The translations under genes and the position numbers were made by a program. This document shows positions 33,601 through 45,411 of a DNA stretch of 64,000 bases, piece after piece (the first letter of the stretch is position 1; every line of letters begins with the position of its first letter). A model generated the notes under the pieces. The model was not told the origin of the DNA. It ran no database searches and saw only the letters and a program-made list of their open reading frames with translations. Origin of the DNA: Chrysopilus asiliformis (Eukaryota; Arthropoda; Insecta; Diptera; Rhagionidae); NCBI GenBank assembly GCA_964034945.1, contig OZ035960.1, positions 108,443,840 through 108,507,839 on the forward strand, written 5' to 3'.

Positions 33601-34011
33601 GTTCCACAAAATATCATGAAACAATGTAATTGTGTTGAAATTAGCATTAAATATTTTATAAACAGCCTTTTAGATAATTTAATTCATTTGATTGCGTTCA
33701 CAATCTGAGAGAATTTTTCAGTTAGCTTCTCGGTGGAAAGGATTAATTGAGATTTAAAGATAAAAATTGTTAGAGTTCATGAGAAGAATTAAATTATAGT
33801 GGGAAAATGTGTTTATTTTCATTATTAACTTTTCATTTATTTTCAAAACAATGAAGACGTTTTTCAGCAATGAAAGTGCTAATATATTAAATTGCAGTAA
33901 TTACCACTTGTTCAAAAATAAAAAATAAAAATTTTACACGTTGGCATCCTCATAATAATAACAACATAAAGGAAAATTTTCATTATTTCATTCACTTCGC
34001 TTTAATTAAAA

Positions 34012-34602
34012 AACATAACAAAAGCTATAATTGCCAATCTGGCAATCATTGGAGACCCGTATGGTGATATTCGTATCAAAATTCGAACAGTTATACCAAA
34101 ATTCCACTTTGAAGTCAAACTTTCCAATAAGATTTTTTAAAATTTATTCCAATCGGATTTTGATGTATGGGAGTTTTATGTAGAATCATATCCTAAATAA
34201 CTTTTGTTCTTGGACTTTTTTGATAAGATGCACCGTTTTTGATATATTCGCAAAAAAAGTTTTCGTTCGTATGGGGGGTACCCCCCCTAATAGTCAATTT
34301 TTGCCCATTAACGAACTTAGCCTCGCATTTTACGAAAAACGGATCCACGCAAAATTTCAAGTCTCTAGCTCAATCCGTGCGCCCGCAATCCGCGCCACAG
34401 ACGGACGGACAGACAGACGGACAGACAGACGGACAGACAGACGGACAGACGGACAGACAGACGGACGGACATGCAAAATTCAATTTTTTTTATCATTCTA
34501 AACACACTGGTGTAATTCATTTTTTTGTGCGATGACGGGATCTTGGCGTTACAAACGGTAAGGCAAAGTTAATATACCCTTTGGTTTCACCATACGGGTA
34601 TA
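34012..34602 (-). mobile_element. Family A DINE-1-like Helentron, full length
   Basis: 3' end ACATAACAAAAGC with hairpin, ACCCGTATGGTGA subterminal repeat, core, GACA/GACG array (34399-34470), and 5' tip TTTCACCATACGGGTATA. Confidence 0.8.
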
Positions 34603-35615
34603 AACAATATACGAATAGGTAGGTGTAAGTACTTTAAACGTGTTTACCAGTAGCGTATATTTCATCTTTTAGATACTTTTTATGTCTTCAAGTATTATAA
34701 AGCCAAATTACGGAGTCCTATATTGAAATCCTAAATGCAAAAATCTACAAAGCGACAAAGCCAACTTTAAGCCCATGTGCTACATCATACACTTTAGATT
34801 TTATATTATACATAAATCGTTTTATTTTACGATATTTTAATGTTTTTTGATATAAGATTTCGTTTATCTAGAGGGATATATGGAAAGCATATATCGTTTT
34901 TAAATTTCTTTATAATGAGATTACCATCTGACTGCATTAAAAATCCTCTGGTTTGTAAATAACGATCATAAACAACAAACACACGTTATCTTTAAATCTG
35001 TTCCTACTACATGCCACATATGAACATATTCCAGACTGTTGAATTATTTAGCATAGCCAAGTTGTATATACCTACTTTTTTATTGTGTATTATACTTAAA
35101 ATGTTATACTATATACCTATGCGATAAAAAATACGTTTCCTGTGGCATTGGATATGTGTGTTTTATAAAATATTAAGTTTTAAAACGTTTTTGAACTGAA
35201 AACTTTAAGCAGCAAAAAGTATCAAACCGATGCATACTACAAGTTATCATATGGCGATGCCATCGTAATGCTATTTTACTTGTACCATATTGTGTTGCCA
35301 TTTCGATGGTCATAAATTCTCAGCAATAAGAGAGAAAAAAAATATCGCACACACTTACAACGAAAATTCTTATTTTGTACACAAATATTCTATATTTTTT
35401 CTATCTTCTTATTTTTTGGTGATATTTTATTGTATTGTATTTTTTTTTTACAAATAAAATTACAAACTAGAAATATTTGCCCAACAGTTGATTTTCTTCT
35501 GCGAAATCTTTATCGTGCATTAAATTTCTAGTTGTAACAATTGTTGGTATGATTTTTATCAATTAACTCGATATTTCTGCATATACGGAAATTTTCTTTA
35601 AGGTATTATTCTACA
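34603..35615. other. AT-rich DNA, no features recognised
   Basis: No gene or repeat boundaries seen. Confidence 0.5.
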
Positions 35616-36589
35616 CTAGAATTTAGACCCGGCTTCGCCCGGCTAAAAGCGCGTGTACAACAAAACTTAGGAAAACAAAATTCAGTTAGTTATAAAACGG
35701 ACCGACCTGCTTTTCTTTAAAGGTTTTTATCTTCGAAAATGGTTTTCAACATTAACAAAAAGACAATAAATTCCACCATTCGGATTCACTGAACTTCATT
35801 CCTTCACCCCCCCCCCCCCCCCCCCTATTCGGTCTACTTTTAAATGGGTATATGCTAGAGCTGGTCCCAAAGAAACCATCGGTTCGGTAGTTTTCCCTCC
35901 AAAGAGTAACCTCGGGGAAAAACTAAGCTTCGCCTTCACTTTACCCCCTCCCCTATATCTGCCCACTTCTCAGGCCAATTTTCAAGGGATTTATGTTAGA
36001 GCTGAGCCACCGACAAGCATTTATGGCGAATTTCAAACCAATCGGCTCGGTAGCTTTCCAGCAAAAGAGTAATGTGGAGGAAAAACTAAGCTTCGAATTC
36101 ACTTTGCCCCCTCCCCTTACCCCCCCCCCTCCACGCGGGCTACATTTCAAAAAATCTATGTTGGAACCAAGCCTACAGCGAACATCTATGCCAAATTTAA
36201 GATCAATCGGTTCAGCTTTTTTCACGAGAAAGAGGAACAGACAAACAAACAGACGACAACTCATTTTTATACATTAGTATCAGAGAACAAATAATCTAGA
36301 GAATAAACTCTTAGAACAAATTTTTAGAGAAAATTTTTCCACTGTGAGATGAAGCAAGAGGATCCGATGTAACACGGAAAAAATTATCCATTCGATTCCT
36401 CCATCTCATTGAATAGATTCGACGAAAATGATTCTCTCTGCTTCGTGCTCCCTAGTCTAAAAGTAATTAACTTTTAGGCCGTAGCTAGTGAATGATAGGG
36501 ACATTTTTCCCCCCTTCGAAGGGGAAATTTGTCAAAAATTTGTTCGACAGAGTTTTTTCTATATATTCCTTATTCTATGTTAGTATCAT
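35616..36589 (-). mobile_element. Helitron-like element, family H variant (copy 4)
   Basis: On minus it ends AGCCGGGCGAAGCCGGGTCT (CCGG stem, GCGAAG loop) then AAATTCTAGT, a different 3' hairpin from copies 1-3. It has three modules with AAATTTAAGATCAATCGG-like cores and starts GATACTAATGTATAAAAATG. A run of 19 C lies at 35807-35825. A P-like MITE interrupts its 5' tip at 36281-36579. Confidence 0.65.
36281..36579 (-). mobile_element. P-like MITE, 299 bp, copy 1
   Basis: Flanked by the 7-bp duplication TTAGTAT (36274-36280, 36580-36586). Ends CAGAGAACAAATAATC and, inverted, CATAGAATAAGGAATA form imperfect ~31-bp TIRs. It is the reverse complement of the 299-bp copy at 43742-44040, nearly identical by eye. 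A 7-bp duplication with 31-bp TIRs is known for 1360/Hoppel elements of the P superfamily; that assignment is inference. Confidence 0.7.
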
Positions 36590-36689
36590 AAGTTCAAAAG
36601 GTCTGAAAATTGAGCTTAAAATGATAAATGAGAATTTTTCATTGTAAGAGAGAGCTAAATTTATGTGTCAGATGACAACGACACCATAA

Positions 36690-36745
36690 ACTTCAGAACA
36701 AAACTGAACTTAAAATTTAAGTAAGTTATCGAATTATGACCAAGT
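36690..36745. repeat. Short dispersed repeat (partner of 1485-1545)
   Basis: AAACTTCAGAACAAAACTGA and the following ~40 bp resemble 1485-1545. Confidence 0.4.
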
Positions 36746-36749
36746 AAGC

Positions 36750-39210
36750 AAGATAAAATATCAAAAATTTGATCGAAGTGAACAAATTCGCACAAAAAAT
36801 GCTCGAAAAAACTCTTTCCGGAGAGCATAATAGGGCTCATCCTCCAACTAAAAACACGTATGGCAACACTTGTCTCGTCTTATCGCAAAAATCCCGAGTT
36901 TCCGCAACTCAGATTCAGCCAGGCGCCCGTAATAATTTACAATTGTATAAAATTATTGGGTAAAACAATCAATTTTTAGCTTGTTTTTCGCACCAAATAT
37001 GCAAATCCAGTGAAAAAAAATTTGACAGTTGAATCGTCCACCACAAAACAAGTGTTACCATATGTGTTTTTAGCTGGAGGATAAGCCTGTCGGAGTATTT
37101 GATTGGAAAACGTATTTTATTTAAATTGTTATGTTTTTCCTTGTTTTTATGTGCGGAGTAAGCATAAAGGAAAATAGTATATTTGTCTAAATGCATATAT
37201 CTCTCGTAATATTCTCTATCCAATATCGAAAAGCCAATTAAAATTCGGTCACTAGTTATTTGAATTTTTTGACCATTTGGATTTTGTAGATATTATTATA
37301 ATTTTCAAGCTATTGGTCAAATGAAATGTATTGAAGAGTAAATTCCATGAAGAGTAAAGTTTTTTTTTTAAAGAAAATTCCAAGAATATATAGCATGATA
37401 ATATTTCCCCCCTCATATATAGCAAGACAATGGGTCAGGAGGGGAGAAGATGAAGGTTTTTTTTGGGGTACATGCTCTCTAAAAATTCCTTCATTTAATG
37501 GTGGGCACCGCATGAAAATCCGTTGGCCGGTTTAGGAGATAGCGGGTGAGGGGGTCCGAGGGGAGGGGATTGCTAACATGGCTAAAACATCCACGCCATC
37601 TCAAGCAATCCAACGCAACGTGGTTCAGTGTTTTCCATCGTGGGCTTCAAAAGTTAATCCTTTTTTGACTGCCACACCGAAATCGAGTGAAAATTTTATT
37701 ACACCAAACATATTTTGATTGACCGAAACAAACAAATATTTCTTACAAATCAAATGTCATCATAGATTATTTTAAAAGTAGCTCTCGATCATGAACGCAA
37801 TCCTTCGTTTCATCGCCTAACACAAGAAAGTGCAAAGCGGAAAAACAAAATAAGGAAAGATAAAATAAAATGTGGAACATTTATTTCCTTGAAATGGACA
37901 TTTAGAAAAATTATGTATGTAAGTATATAGAATAGCATATTGCACTTACCCGAAACATATACCAAAATAATAAATACTGGTAGACATAAAAAGGATAGCA
38001 TCTCTCGCTGTATAACTTAATGCATCGACTTCCTGGACCAGAATTTCACACAAGAAGAAATAAAAAAAAACATGAAATAAATTAGCAAAAGGAAGAAAAC
38101 GGCACACAGAATCTAATAAAATATACAACAACAAATAAACGGTTTCAGTGGAGCTAGGAGTTTTTTTTTTAAAAGGAACGAAAAGCAATTACGCTTGGGA
38201 TTTTTTAAAAGAAAAATGTGTGCAAAATAGCTTTTTAGAAAATCATACAAAACCAGTGAAACTAACATTTTTTTATTTCCTAGATTAAATTATTTCCAAC
38301 GTTTATTTATAGTAGCTTCCAGATTTATTAGAGAAAAAAAAACAAAATCAATTAAACAAAAGCTAACACTTGTTTGTAATTAAGTTTTATTCTCAGTGAA
38401 CACCCTTTCACTAACACAAAACTTTCATCACGATTTCTTATGTTTTCCACCCTAAACTTTTCCCGTTAAACCGTCTAAAACTATTCGGCTTAAAGCCAAT
38501 TAAAAAGTAATCCCCATAAATAAATCATCCACTTCGGCTTTTTACTAAAAATGTAAGATAATTCGTTTTTATTACATAATAATGATAAACGTTTATGTAA
38601 ACAGATGTACATATGCTCTCGACATTTCAACAAAATACGCACTCTAAATCCGAACTTATCATCGAAGGATAAGAAGATATTAGGAAATGCTTGAATGATT
38701 GAAAGGCAGGGAAAAAGGATAAGTAGGATTGAGAGCATAAAACAAAATCTCCTTTTTTATATGTTAGGCAAAAAAAAACATAAAGGAAGAAAAAAAAACA
38801 GAAATGGGAAAACAAATAACAAATAATTTGCCAGAACAACAAAATTGACTACAGATTTTTTTTTTTGCATTTTCTGCAACAATAAAAATATGTTAAACAA
38901 ACCTAAAAAAAATTGAATATGATTTTTATTTAAAACAAAAATAATTACATCAAATTTTTCAAAAAAAAAAATAACAATTCAGAGTGTGTATTTTATATTT
39001 AATAAAAACAAATCTTTTTTTTTTCAAATTTATTTAAATTTAATATTTATTAACGGTATTTTTTTTTTATTTACGTCATTGATTTACAGTTATTTTTCGG
39101 GAAAAACACGAAAACAATTGTGTATGAAGCAAAAGTAACAACAACGAGTCGAAAAAAATTTGTTATTGTCCGTTACGCAAATAAGTGTAAAAGAATAACG
39201 AAGAAAAAAT
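36750..39210. other. AT-rich DNA, probably intron or intergenic
   Basis: No supported exon. Near 37500, CGCATGAAAATCCGTTGGCC with a GGGTCCGAGGGGAGGGG stretch looks like a dispersed repeat fragment. Long poly-A and poly-T runs are frequent. Confidence 0.4.
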
Positions 39211-39375
39211 ATGAAAAAAACATCGACACCACTTCCGTATATCGAGGATAAAACGGGATTCGTAAAACCACCAACGCAAGGCTTTTTGTCTTTTGGCCCA
39301 CCGACAGACGACAGACGGCCAACTGAGAAGTACTCGTATTATCACACACCGATTTGTACACCGGGAAAAATTTAA
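39211..39375 (+). CDS. Small open frame, 54 aa, coding-like; uncertain
   Basis: Reads MKKTSTPLPYIEDKTGFVKP, then PTQGFLSFGPPTDDRRPTEK and a Tyr-rich tail YSYYHTPICTPGKI. The Pro/Thr-rich composition and higher GC than the flanks suggest coding, but no family is recognised. A stop lies four codons upstream, so it is either a small protein or a chance frame. Another frame on the opposite strand overlaps it. Confidence 0.2.
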   Translation: MKKTSTPLPYIEDKTGFVKPPTQGFLSFGPPTDDRRPTEKYSYYHTPICTPGKI

Positions 39376-40611
39376 CTAGAGAGGTCCCGTTAATTCTCGG
39401 TACAAACAAGAATCTTCTTCTTCTTGGATCCCCGTTAACGAAAGGATACTCGTATGCGCGTGACTACAGTCGCCTTTTGCTTCAATGTATTTATATGGGC
39501 TTGATGTTGTATACAGCAGTTTTTGGTAGAAATTCAGGCGTATGGTGTATAGGATATACCGTTTGTATTTAGACAAATTAATCGCATAACTGTATATTCA
39601 TACAGTGTATTACATATTTTGTGCACAACGTGTACACAAAGCGTAAATTGGTGCATATACAAATACATTCGAATTGACACAAAGCACTACTCTCTGTCGT
39701 CTATGCTTTATGTGCTAAGCGGTGTTCTTATTTTAAAGGCATTTGAAAAACATGTATAGGTTATGTGCATATACGCATAGCTTTGTATAATACTGTGTAT
39801 AGCAACAGCAGCATTCAATATCATTCAGCTTCCAAAACATTGTACGAAAGCTCTATCAAAGTAGCTAACCAAGTGTTCGGGATTGTGTGTGTATATACAT
39901 CTGTGCCCTTCCTATAAAACTGGCATGGATCCTGCATACAGTGGAGCCTTAAATTTTGATGACTATTGAACGATAAGGAAGTACGTTATTATGCAAAGAA
40001 TTTTTTTTTATTTTCAAGCAATGAACATCCTTTTTATATTATTCCAGGAATGAGAGTTCAAGTCTACTTTCAGGCGTTTAAGAAAAACAGAAATGGAAAA
40101 CGTTATCGTAATGTAACGAAATAACGGTTTTTCGGTTTGTTCTTCAAAATTGCGTTATAACATAGCTGGCTAAAAATTGAACAGAAGTCAAAAAATGCAA
40201 AAAACCACCGTGAAAAGCGTGACGAATTGGAGTGCACTTCGAAAGGCCGAAAATTACCGTGACGTATTTTTTGGACAGCCCCAAATTGTAAAAGTTTCAA
40301 TCAAGAGAAATGCGCCGATGGCCAAATTCTTGCAGGTACGCCCTTTGTAGAAATCCTAGACGAGCTTTTTCCTGTCTTCATGGTGGCGAGCGAAGCGAGT
40401 TTAGATTTTTGTTGTTATTTTTAGGGGATTCGATAGACAGAATCAGTTTTCGTCTAGGCAAGAGCGACTTGATAACGAGAGTATGGTAATTTGAAATTAG
40501 TATATGCTCATTTCATATTTTTTTTGAAAATAATATGGCATGTTTTTACAAAATCCACTGTATTAGTAAATTTTATATTTGCATATGTATGTCCATATAT
40601 ATGTAATTGTA

Positions 40612-40788
40612 TTATGAATAAGTGTTCTCGTTCTTTTTAGCCTTAGAAATTGATGTCCTGCTAGGTTGGCTCCAAACGTTAACTGGTAAATGGTAGCATA
40701 CGTATACAAATGGTACAACAAATGCTCCCATCCAGGCCAGGATACTCGTCGACGTGGTCGTCGTCGTAGTCCTTGTTGTCGTCTTCAT
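40612..40788 (-). CDS. Small open frame, 58 aa, secreted or membrane-like; uncertain
   Basis: Starts MKTTTRTTTTTTSTSI, continues LAWMGAFVVPFVYVCYHLPV (hydrophobic, signal-anchor-like) and ends in a basic Lys/Asn tail. A TGA lies four codons before the Met. GC is raised across 40640-40880. An overlapping frame on the same strand is Asp-rich (DEDDNKDYDDDHVDEY), so the ACG-repeat is coding-like in more than one frame, which weakens the case. It could be a first exon or chance. Confidence 0.2.
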   Translation of the reverse strand: MKTTTRTTTTTTSTSILAWMGAFVVPFVYVCYHLPVNVWSQPSRTSISKAKKNENTYS

Positions 40789-40867
40789 CTCTTGGAAAGC
40801 TCACCCCCAGTGGTTTTACACACAGATAGGATAACATTGAGGCATTAGTGATGAGCGAAGATCCCAA

Positions 40868-42432
40868 GGCAAGATCCCAAGGTAAAGGGGTGGATAAATA
40901 CAGACAATAGGGGCGCGCATGTCCATTGATTTCATATTGATATATCGGCGGATATACATTTCTATATACGATTACCTATATTTCAATATTACAACAATAT
41001 ATCGTTAGGTGCCTTTCTCAGAGTGAGTACATCTATAAAGAATTTCTCTCTCTCATCCTTTGCATTGTTTTGCGCTTCAATGATGGTGTATTGGTAATGA
41101 GGGCTAACTTATCTCTATCAATGTCTCCTGCTATTCCCCAACTCTCGCGTTCCGCCTTTTTCACCTCTCCTCTTTTCCACTCTGCAATGAGTCGCAGGAT
41201 CATTTTGTTCCCTTTGACAGAAATCACATGAACTAGATATGATATATTCACACAACATAGTTCACAGTAATTCAAAGCAAATGAGGCCAGTAAAAGATAC
41301 GTTAAGGAAACGCTGTGCAGTATATAAAATAGCAACAACAATAAAAACAAAAGCATCTCAGGGAGAGCAAAAAAAAACTATACAATGAGTGAAAAAATGT
41401 TAAAATTGCGAGAGGAATTACCTTTAACTTATTCCTTCCGGCTTCCTTTTCTTTGATGATGGTAGATTAAGATGCGTAATTAAATAAATTCAGTTACTTG
41501 AACTATGTAATTATCGACTTCTGATGCTGACACTTGTCCCTATCTATTTCCCCTTTCACCACCGCCCAAAATATTTACATCTGCCCCGTTTCTTCCTTTT
41601 TTTTGTTTTATTATTTTGCATTCTTAATTAGACGTAATTTCCTTAATTAATACTCCAGCCGGAAAATATTTCAGTGCATTTTCATGCTTCAATTAAAAAG
41701 ACTTTCATACGAAATTTAATATCAAAAGTTCCACTTTTATAATTTCGGCCTTTTAATTAAATTTAAAACGCTCTCGTCTTTATCACTACTCACTCCTGTT
41801 TTTCTCACATTATATTCAATTTAATTTAATCTCAATTTACATTTTATTTAATCATTTTAGCAGACAGTCATATACCGAATCAATTGTACTGTTCGCCACC
41901 TGAATATTTTATGAAAATCAAGTACATCGTTTTATTTCAACCCTTTGACATGAACATTTTCACTTGTTTACATTCGTGAATACATTTGTTTGTCTCGAAA
42001 ACACCATTCATTTAGGTAGACTTTGTCACTGCTTTTTAATGGTGTGAGCAACGGCCACAATGGTCTGATTTTAGAGATTTAACAAGATGTGTTTACCTTG
42101 AATCACATAAAGTTAATAGGAAAAAATCTAAATGTATTGCTACTACACTTGTTTGTGTTTTTTAATTAAAAATGTAAAAATCTCACTGCTACCGTTTTAC
42201 TTTAGAGCACCAAAAATCACAAAAAGGGATTTCTATTAAAGGAACACAGTGTTTAGATTACATGTAGAGAAAAAACTAGTATTGTAAATTCAACTATTTT
42301 GTATTGGGGAATCGGGACTAATACGAAAATCGTTAATTTCAATTACAAAAATAGTCAATTTTACCTCAAAATAATACATTTTCCTACTAAGTAGCTAAAT
42401 TTATTATATATATATATCCGATTTTCACTATT
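40868..42432. other. AT-rich DNA; one weak hydrophobic frame
   Basis: A 107-codon minus-strand frame at 41033-41356 starts with a Leu-rich hydrophobic stretch followed by a basic region; nothing is recognised and chance is likely. 40240-40275 resembles one end of a MITE (GACGTATTTTTTGGACAGCC). Confidence 0.3.
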
Positions 42433-42608
42433 TTTACTTTCCTTTTCTATAGAAGGAAAGTATTGTATTCATGCTGGAAACCGACTCCAGAACGGGGGCA
42501 GATATGTAGAAATTTTCTGATCACTATCCCATTAATGCAAAATTATGAGAATGTCCGTGCATCTGTTTGTCGGTCTGGCTGTCGGTTTCTTTGTCTGTCG
42601 GTCTGTAT

Positions 42609-43730
42609 TAGGGCTTCTCAAACGGGATCCCGGGATCCCGGGGGTAAAATATCATCCCGTTATCCCGGGATTTCAATTAAATTTCCCGGGAATCCCGCTA
42701 TTTCTTATTAACATTTTTTTTACTCTTTTTAACGATATTAAAAATATTGTAACACGAAATTTGCGTAATTTTTACTTCTTTTTCCCTCTAGTAAAGAATT
42801 TCGTTTTTCCCTCTAGTAACGAATTTCGTTCAAAATTAGGAAAATATAATATAGTACCATCTATATTTTAAAATTAGAAAAATTCAAAATAGATCAAGTT
42901 ACCAATATTTTGTAGTTTTGGTTTGTTTCAATGAATTATTTTGTATTTAAGTTTTTGTAATTAAACATAACAAAAGCTATAATTGCCAATCTGGCAATCA
43001 TTGGAGACCCGTATGGTGATATTCATATGAAAATTCGAACAGTTGTACCAAAATTCCACTTTGAAGTCAAACTTTCCAATAAGATTTTTTAAAACTTATT
43101 CCAATCGTATTTTGATGTATGGGAGTTTTATGTAGAATCATATCCTAAATAACTTTTGTTCTTGGACTTTTTTGATAAGATGTACCGTTTTTGAGATATT
43201 CACAAAAACCGTTTTCGTTCGTATGGACGAAAAACCGTTTTCGTTCTAATGGTCCATTTTTGCCCATTAACGAACTTAGCCTCGCATTTTACGAAAAATG
43301 GATCTGTGCAAAATTTCAAGTCTCTAGCTCAATCCGTGCGCCCGCAATCCGCGCCACAGACAGACAGACAGACGGACAGACAGACAGACGGACAGACAGA
43401 CGGACAGACGGACGGACATGCAGAAATTAATTATGTTTATCATTCTAAACACACTGGTGTAATTCATTTTTATGTGTGATGACGGAATCTTGGCGTTACA
43501 AACGGTAAGGCAAAGTTAATATACCCTTTGGTACGGGTATAAAATTAATAATTGAAAATCAATAACGCATTTTTTTTTGTATTGTTTTGATTTTACACAT
43601 TTTTCTCCCATCTAATTGGATAAATTCTTGCTTGTTAGCGAATCCCGGGATATCCCGGGATCCCGGGATTTTGAATATTTTTGTCCCGGAATCCCGGGAT
43701 TTCAATTTCTACGGGAAATGAGAAGCCCTA
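42609..43730. mobile_element. hAT element with CCCGGGAT repeats, 1122 bp
   Basis: Ends TAGGGCTTCTCAAACGGGAT and, inverted, TAGGGCTTCTCATTTCCCGT. The 8-bp duplication GTCTGTAT flanks it (42601-42608, 43731-43738). ATCCCGGGAT palindromes repeat at both ends. A family A Helentron (42963-43541) lies inside; without it the element is about 540 bp. No transposase. Confidence 0.85.
42963..43541 (-). mobile_element. Family A Helentron inside the hAT element
   Basis: Complete 3' end with hairpin, core, GACA/GACG array (43358-43417), and 5' tip TACGGGTATA with the inner CACCA deleted. The segment CGTATGGGGGGTACCCCCCC seen in other copies is replaced by a duplicated GAAAAACCGTTTTCGTTC. Confidence 0.75.
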
Positions 43731-43741
43731 GTCTGTATGAC

Positions 43742-44040
43742 CATAGAATAAGGAATATATAGAAAAAACTCTGCCGAACAAATTTTTGACAAATTTCCCC
43801 TTCGAAGGGGGGAAAAATGTCCCTATCATTCACTAGCTACGGCCTAAAAGTTAATTACTTTTAGACTAGGGAGCACGAAACAGAGAGAATCATTTTCGTC
43901 GAATCTATTCAATGAGATGGAGGCATCGAATGGATATTTTTTTCCGTGTTATATCGGATCCTCTTGCTTCATCTCACAGTGGAAAAATTTTCTCTAAAAA
44001 TTTGTTCTAAGAGTTTATTCTCTAGATTATTTGTTCTCTG
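43742..44040 (+). mobile_element. P-like MITE, 299 bp, copy 2
   Basis: 7-bp duplication GTATGAC (43735-43741, 44041-44047). Starts CATAGAATAAGGAATATATA, ends AATAAACAA-type sequence finishing TTGTTCTCTG. Same length and nearly same sequence as the inverted copy 36281-36579. It is inserted in the GTCY array of the family C copy. Confidence 0.75.
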
Positions 44041-44430
44041 GTATGACTGTCGGTCTGTCAGTCTGTCTTTCAGTCTGTCGGGCTCTCTGTCAGTTTGTTC
44101 TACGTATCTTAAACAACTCGAGAAATTGATGACCTAGCGACTTGAAATATTTTGTGAATAGGTTTTACAAAAGTCGTAGTTTTCTAAAAACTTTTGGAAA
44201 ACTGACGGTAGCTATAACCGGTACCTACCATACAATTTTTCTGAAAAAATACCAATTTTTAAAAAAATTTCGAAACCGATGCATTTTTGGGAATAAAATT
44301 AAAAAATGTAGAAAATTTTATATCCTTTAAATTTTGTTTCAATAATTTTATTGGCGGTTTTTACATATCTTTAACAGTTCTCGAGATATTTGAAAAAATC
44401 TTTAACAGTTCTCGAGATATTTTTACATAT

Positions 44431-44870
44431 TTTTCCCGAAACTAAATTTTGCATAACATATTTTTAACAATTTCGTGAAAACCCTTGTCTCGTATTTAGT
44501 CCACAAAGATCAGTTTTTGTTGCCGCCCCTATCAGATTAAAATTAGAAAAATCCCGCGACGGCTAATTTTTCAAACGAATGTGCCACAATAAAGGGTGAT
44601 TTCGACTAAGGCAACATCTGGCGAATATCCCTACGCGATTTGTCATTTCATTTCGGACAAATGCGCCTGTCGCACAAGGGACGGTCATCGTTCTGAGCTA
44701 AGCGTCAGAAGGTCAACTCCAACCTCCCAATCTCCTGAACAATTATTTTTCGTGGCCGTTCTTAACGCCGTGGGGAAAAAGTTCCTTATTTATCATCCAT
44801 CAATAGCAGAATTAAATTAAAATATCATCGAAAGATTTGATTTTTGGCTCGTCGCGAATGTCGTTTTTTT
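44431..44870. other. No feature recognised
   Basis: A 74-codon frame (44596-44820) with Cys and Arg residues shows no domain I can name; GC is slightly raised. Confidence 0.3.
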
Positions 44871-45411
44871 ATACCCGTATGGTGAAACCAAAAGGTATAT
44901 TAAATGTACCTTACCGTTTGTAACGCCAAGATCCCGTCATCACACACAAAAATGAATTATACCAGTGTGTTTAGAATGATAAAAAAATTGATTTTTGCAT
45001 GTCCGTCCGTCTGTCCGTCCGTCTGTGGCGCGGATTGCGGGCGCACGGATTGACCTAGAGACTTAAAATTTTAGGCAGATTCGTTTTTCGTAAAATTCGA
45101 GGCTAAGTTCGTTAATGGGCAAAAATGGACCATTAGGGGTGGCACCCCCCTTACGAACGAAAACGTTTTTTCTGAATATCTCAAAAACGGTGAATTTTAT
45201 CAAAAAAGTCCAAGAACAAAAGTTATTTAGGAGATGATTCTACATAAAACTCCCGTACATCAAAATCCGATTGGAATAAATATTAAAAAATCTTATTGGA
45301 AAGTTTGACTTCAAAATGGAATTTTGATACAACTGTTCGCCGTTCACTTAAATCACAATACGGGTTTTAAATAATTGCCAGATTGGCAATTATAGCTTTT
45401 GTTATGTTTTT
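44871..45411 (+). mobile_element. Family A DINE-1-like Helentron
   Basis: 5' tip ATACCCGTATGGTGAAACC, short GTCC array (45001-45026), core, 3' hairpin ATTGCCAGATTGGCAAT and TTTTGTTATG end. The 3' subterminal repeat is mutated (TCACAATACGGGT). Confidence 0.75.

Larger units (their letters stand above)
42433..44430 (+). repeat. Family C copy carrying two nested insertions
   Basis: Starts with the terminal inverted pair TACTTTCC...GGAAAGTA, then GTATTGTATTCATGCTGG, an ACGGGGGCAGATATG block and a GTCGGTCTGGCTGTCGG array. A hAT element (42609-43730) and a P-like MITE (43742-44040) interrupt the array, which resumes at 44048. The core ATGACCTAGCGACTTGAAAT follows at 44130. Compare the reverse copy at 48955-49485. 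Confidence 0.65.

Noticed and set aside
41033..41356. 107-codon frame with a Leu-rich start resembling a signal peptide
   Set aside because: No family, no splice or promoter support, and Leu-rich starts are common in AT/CT-rich DNA.
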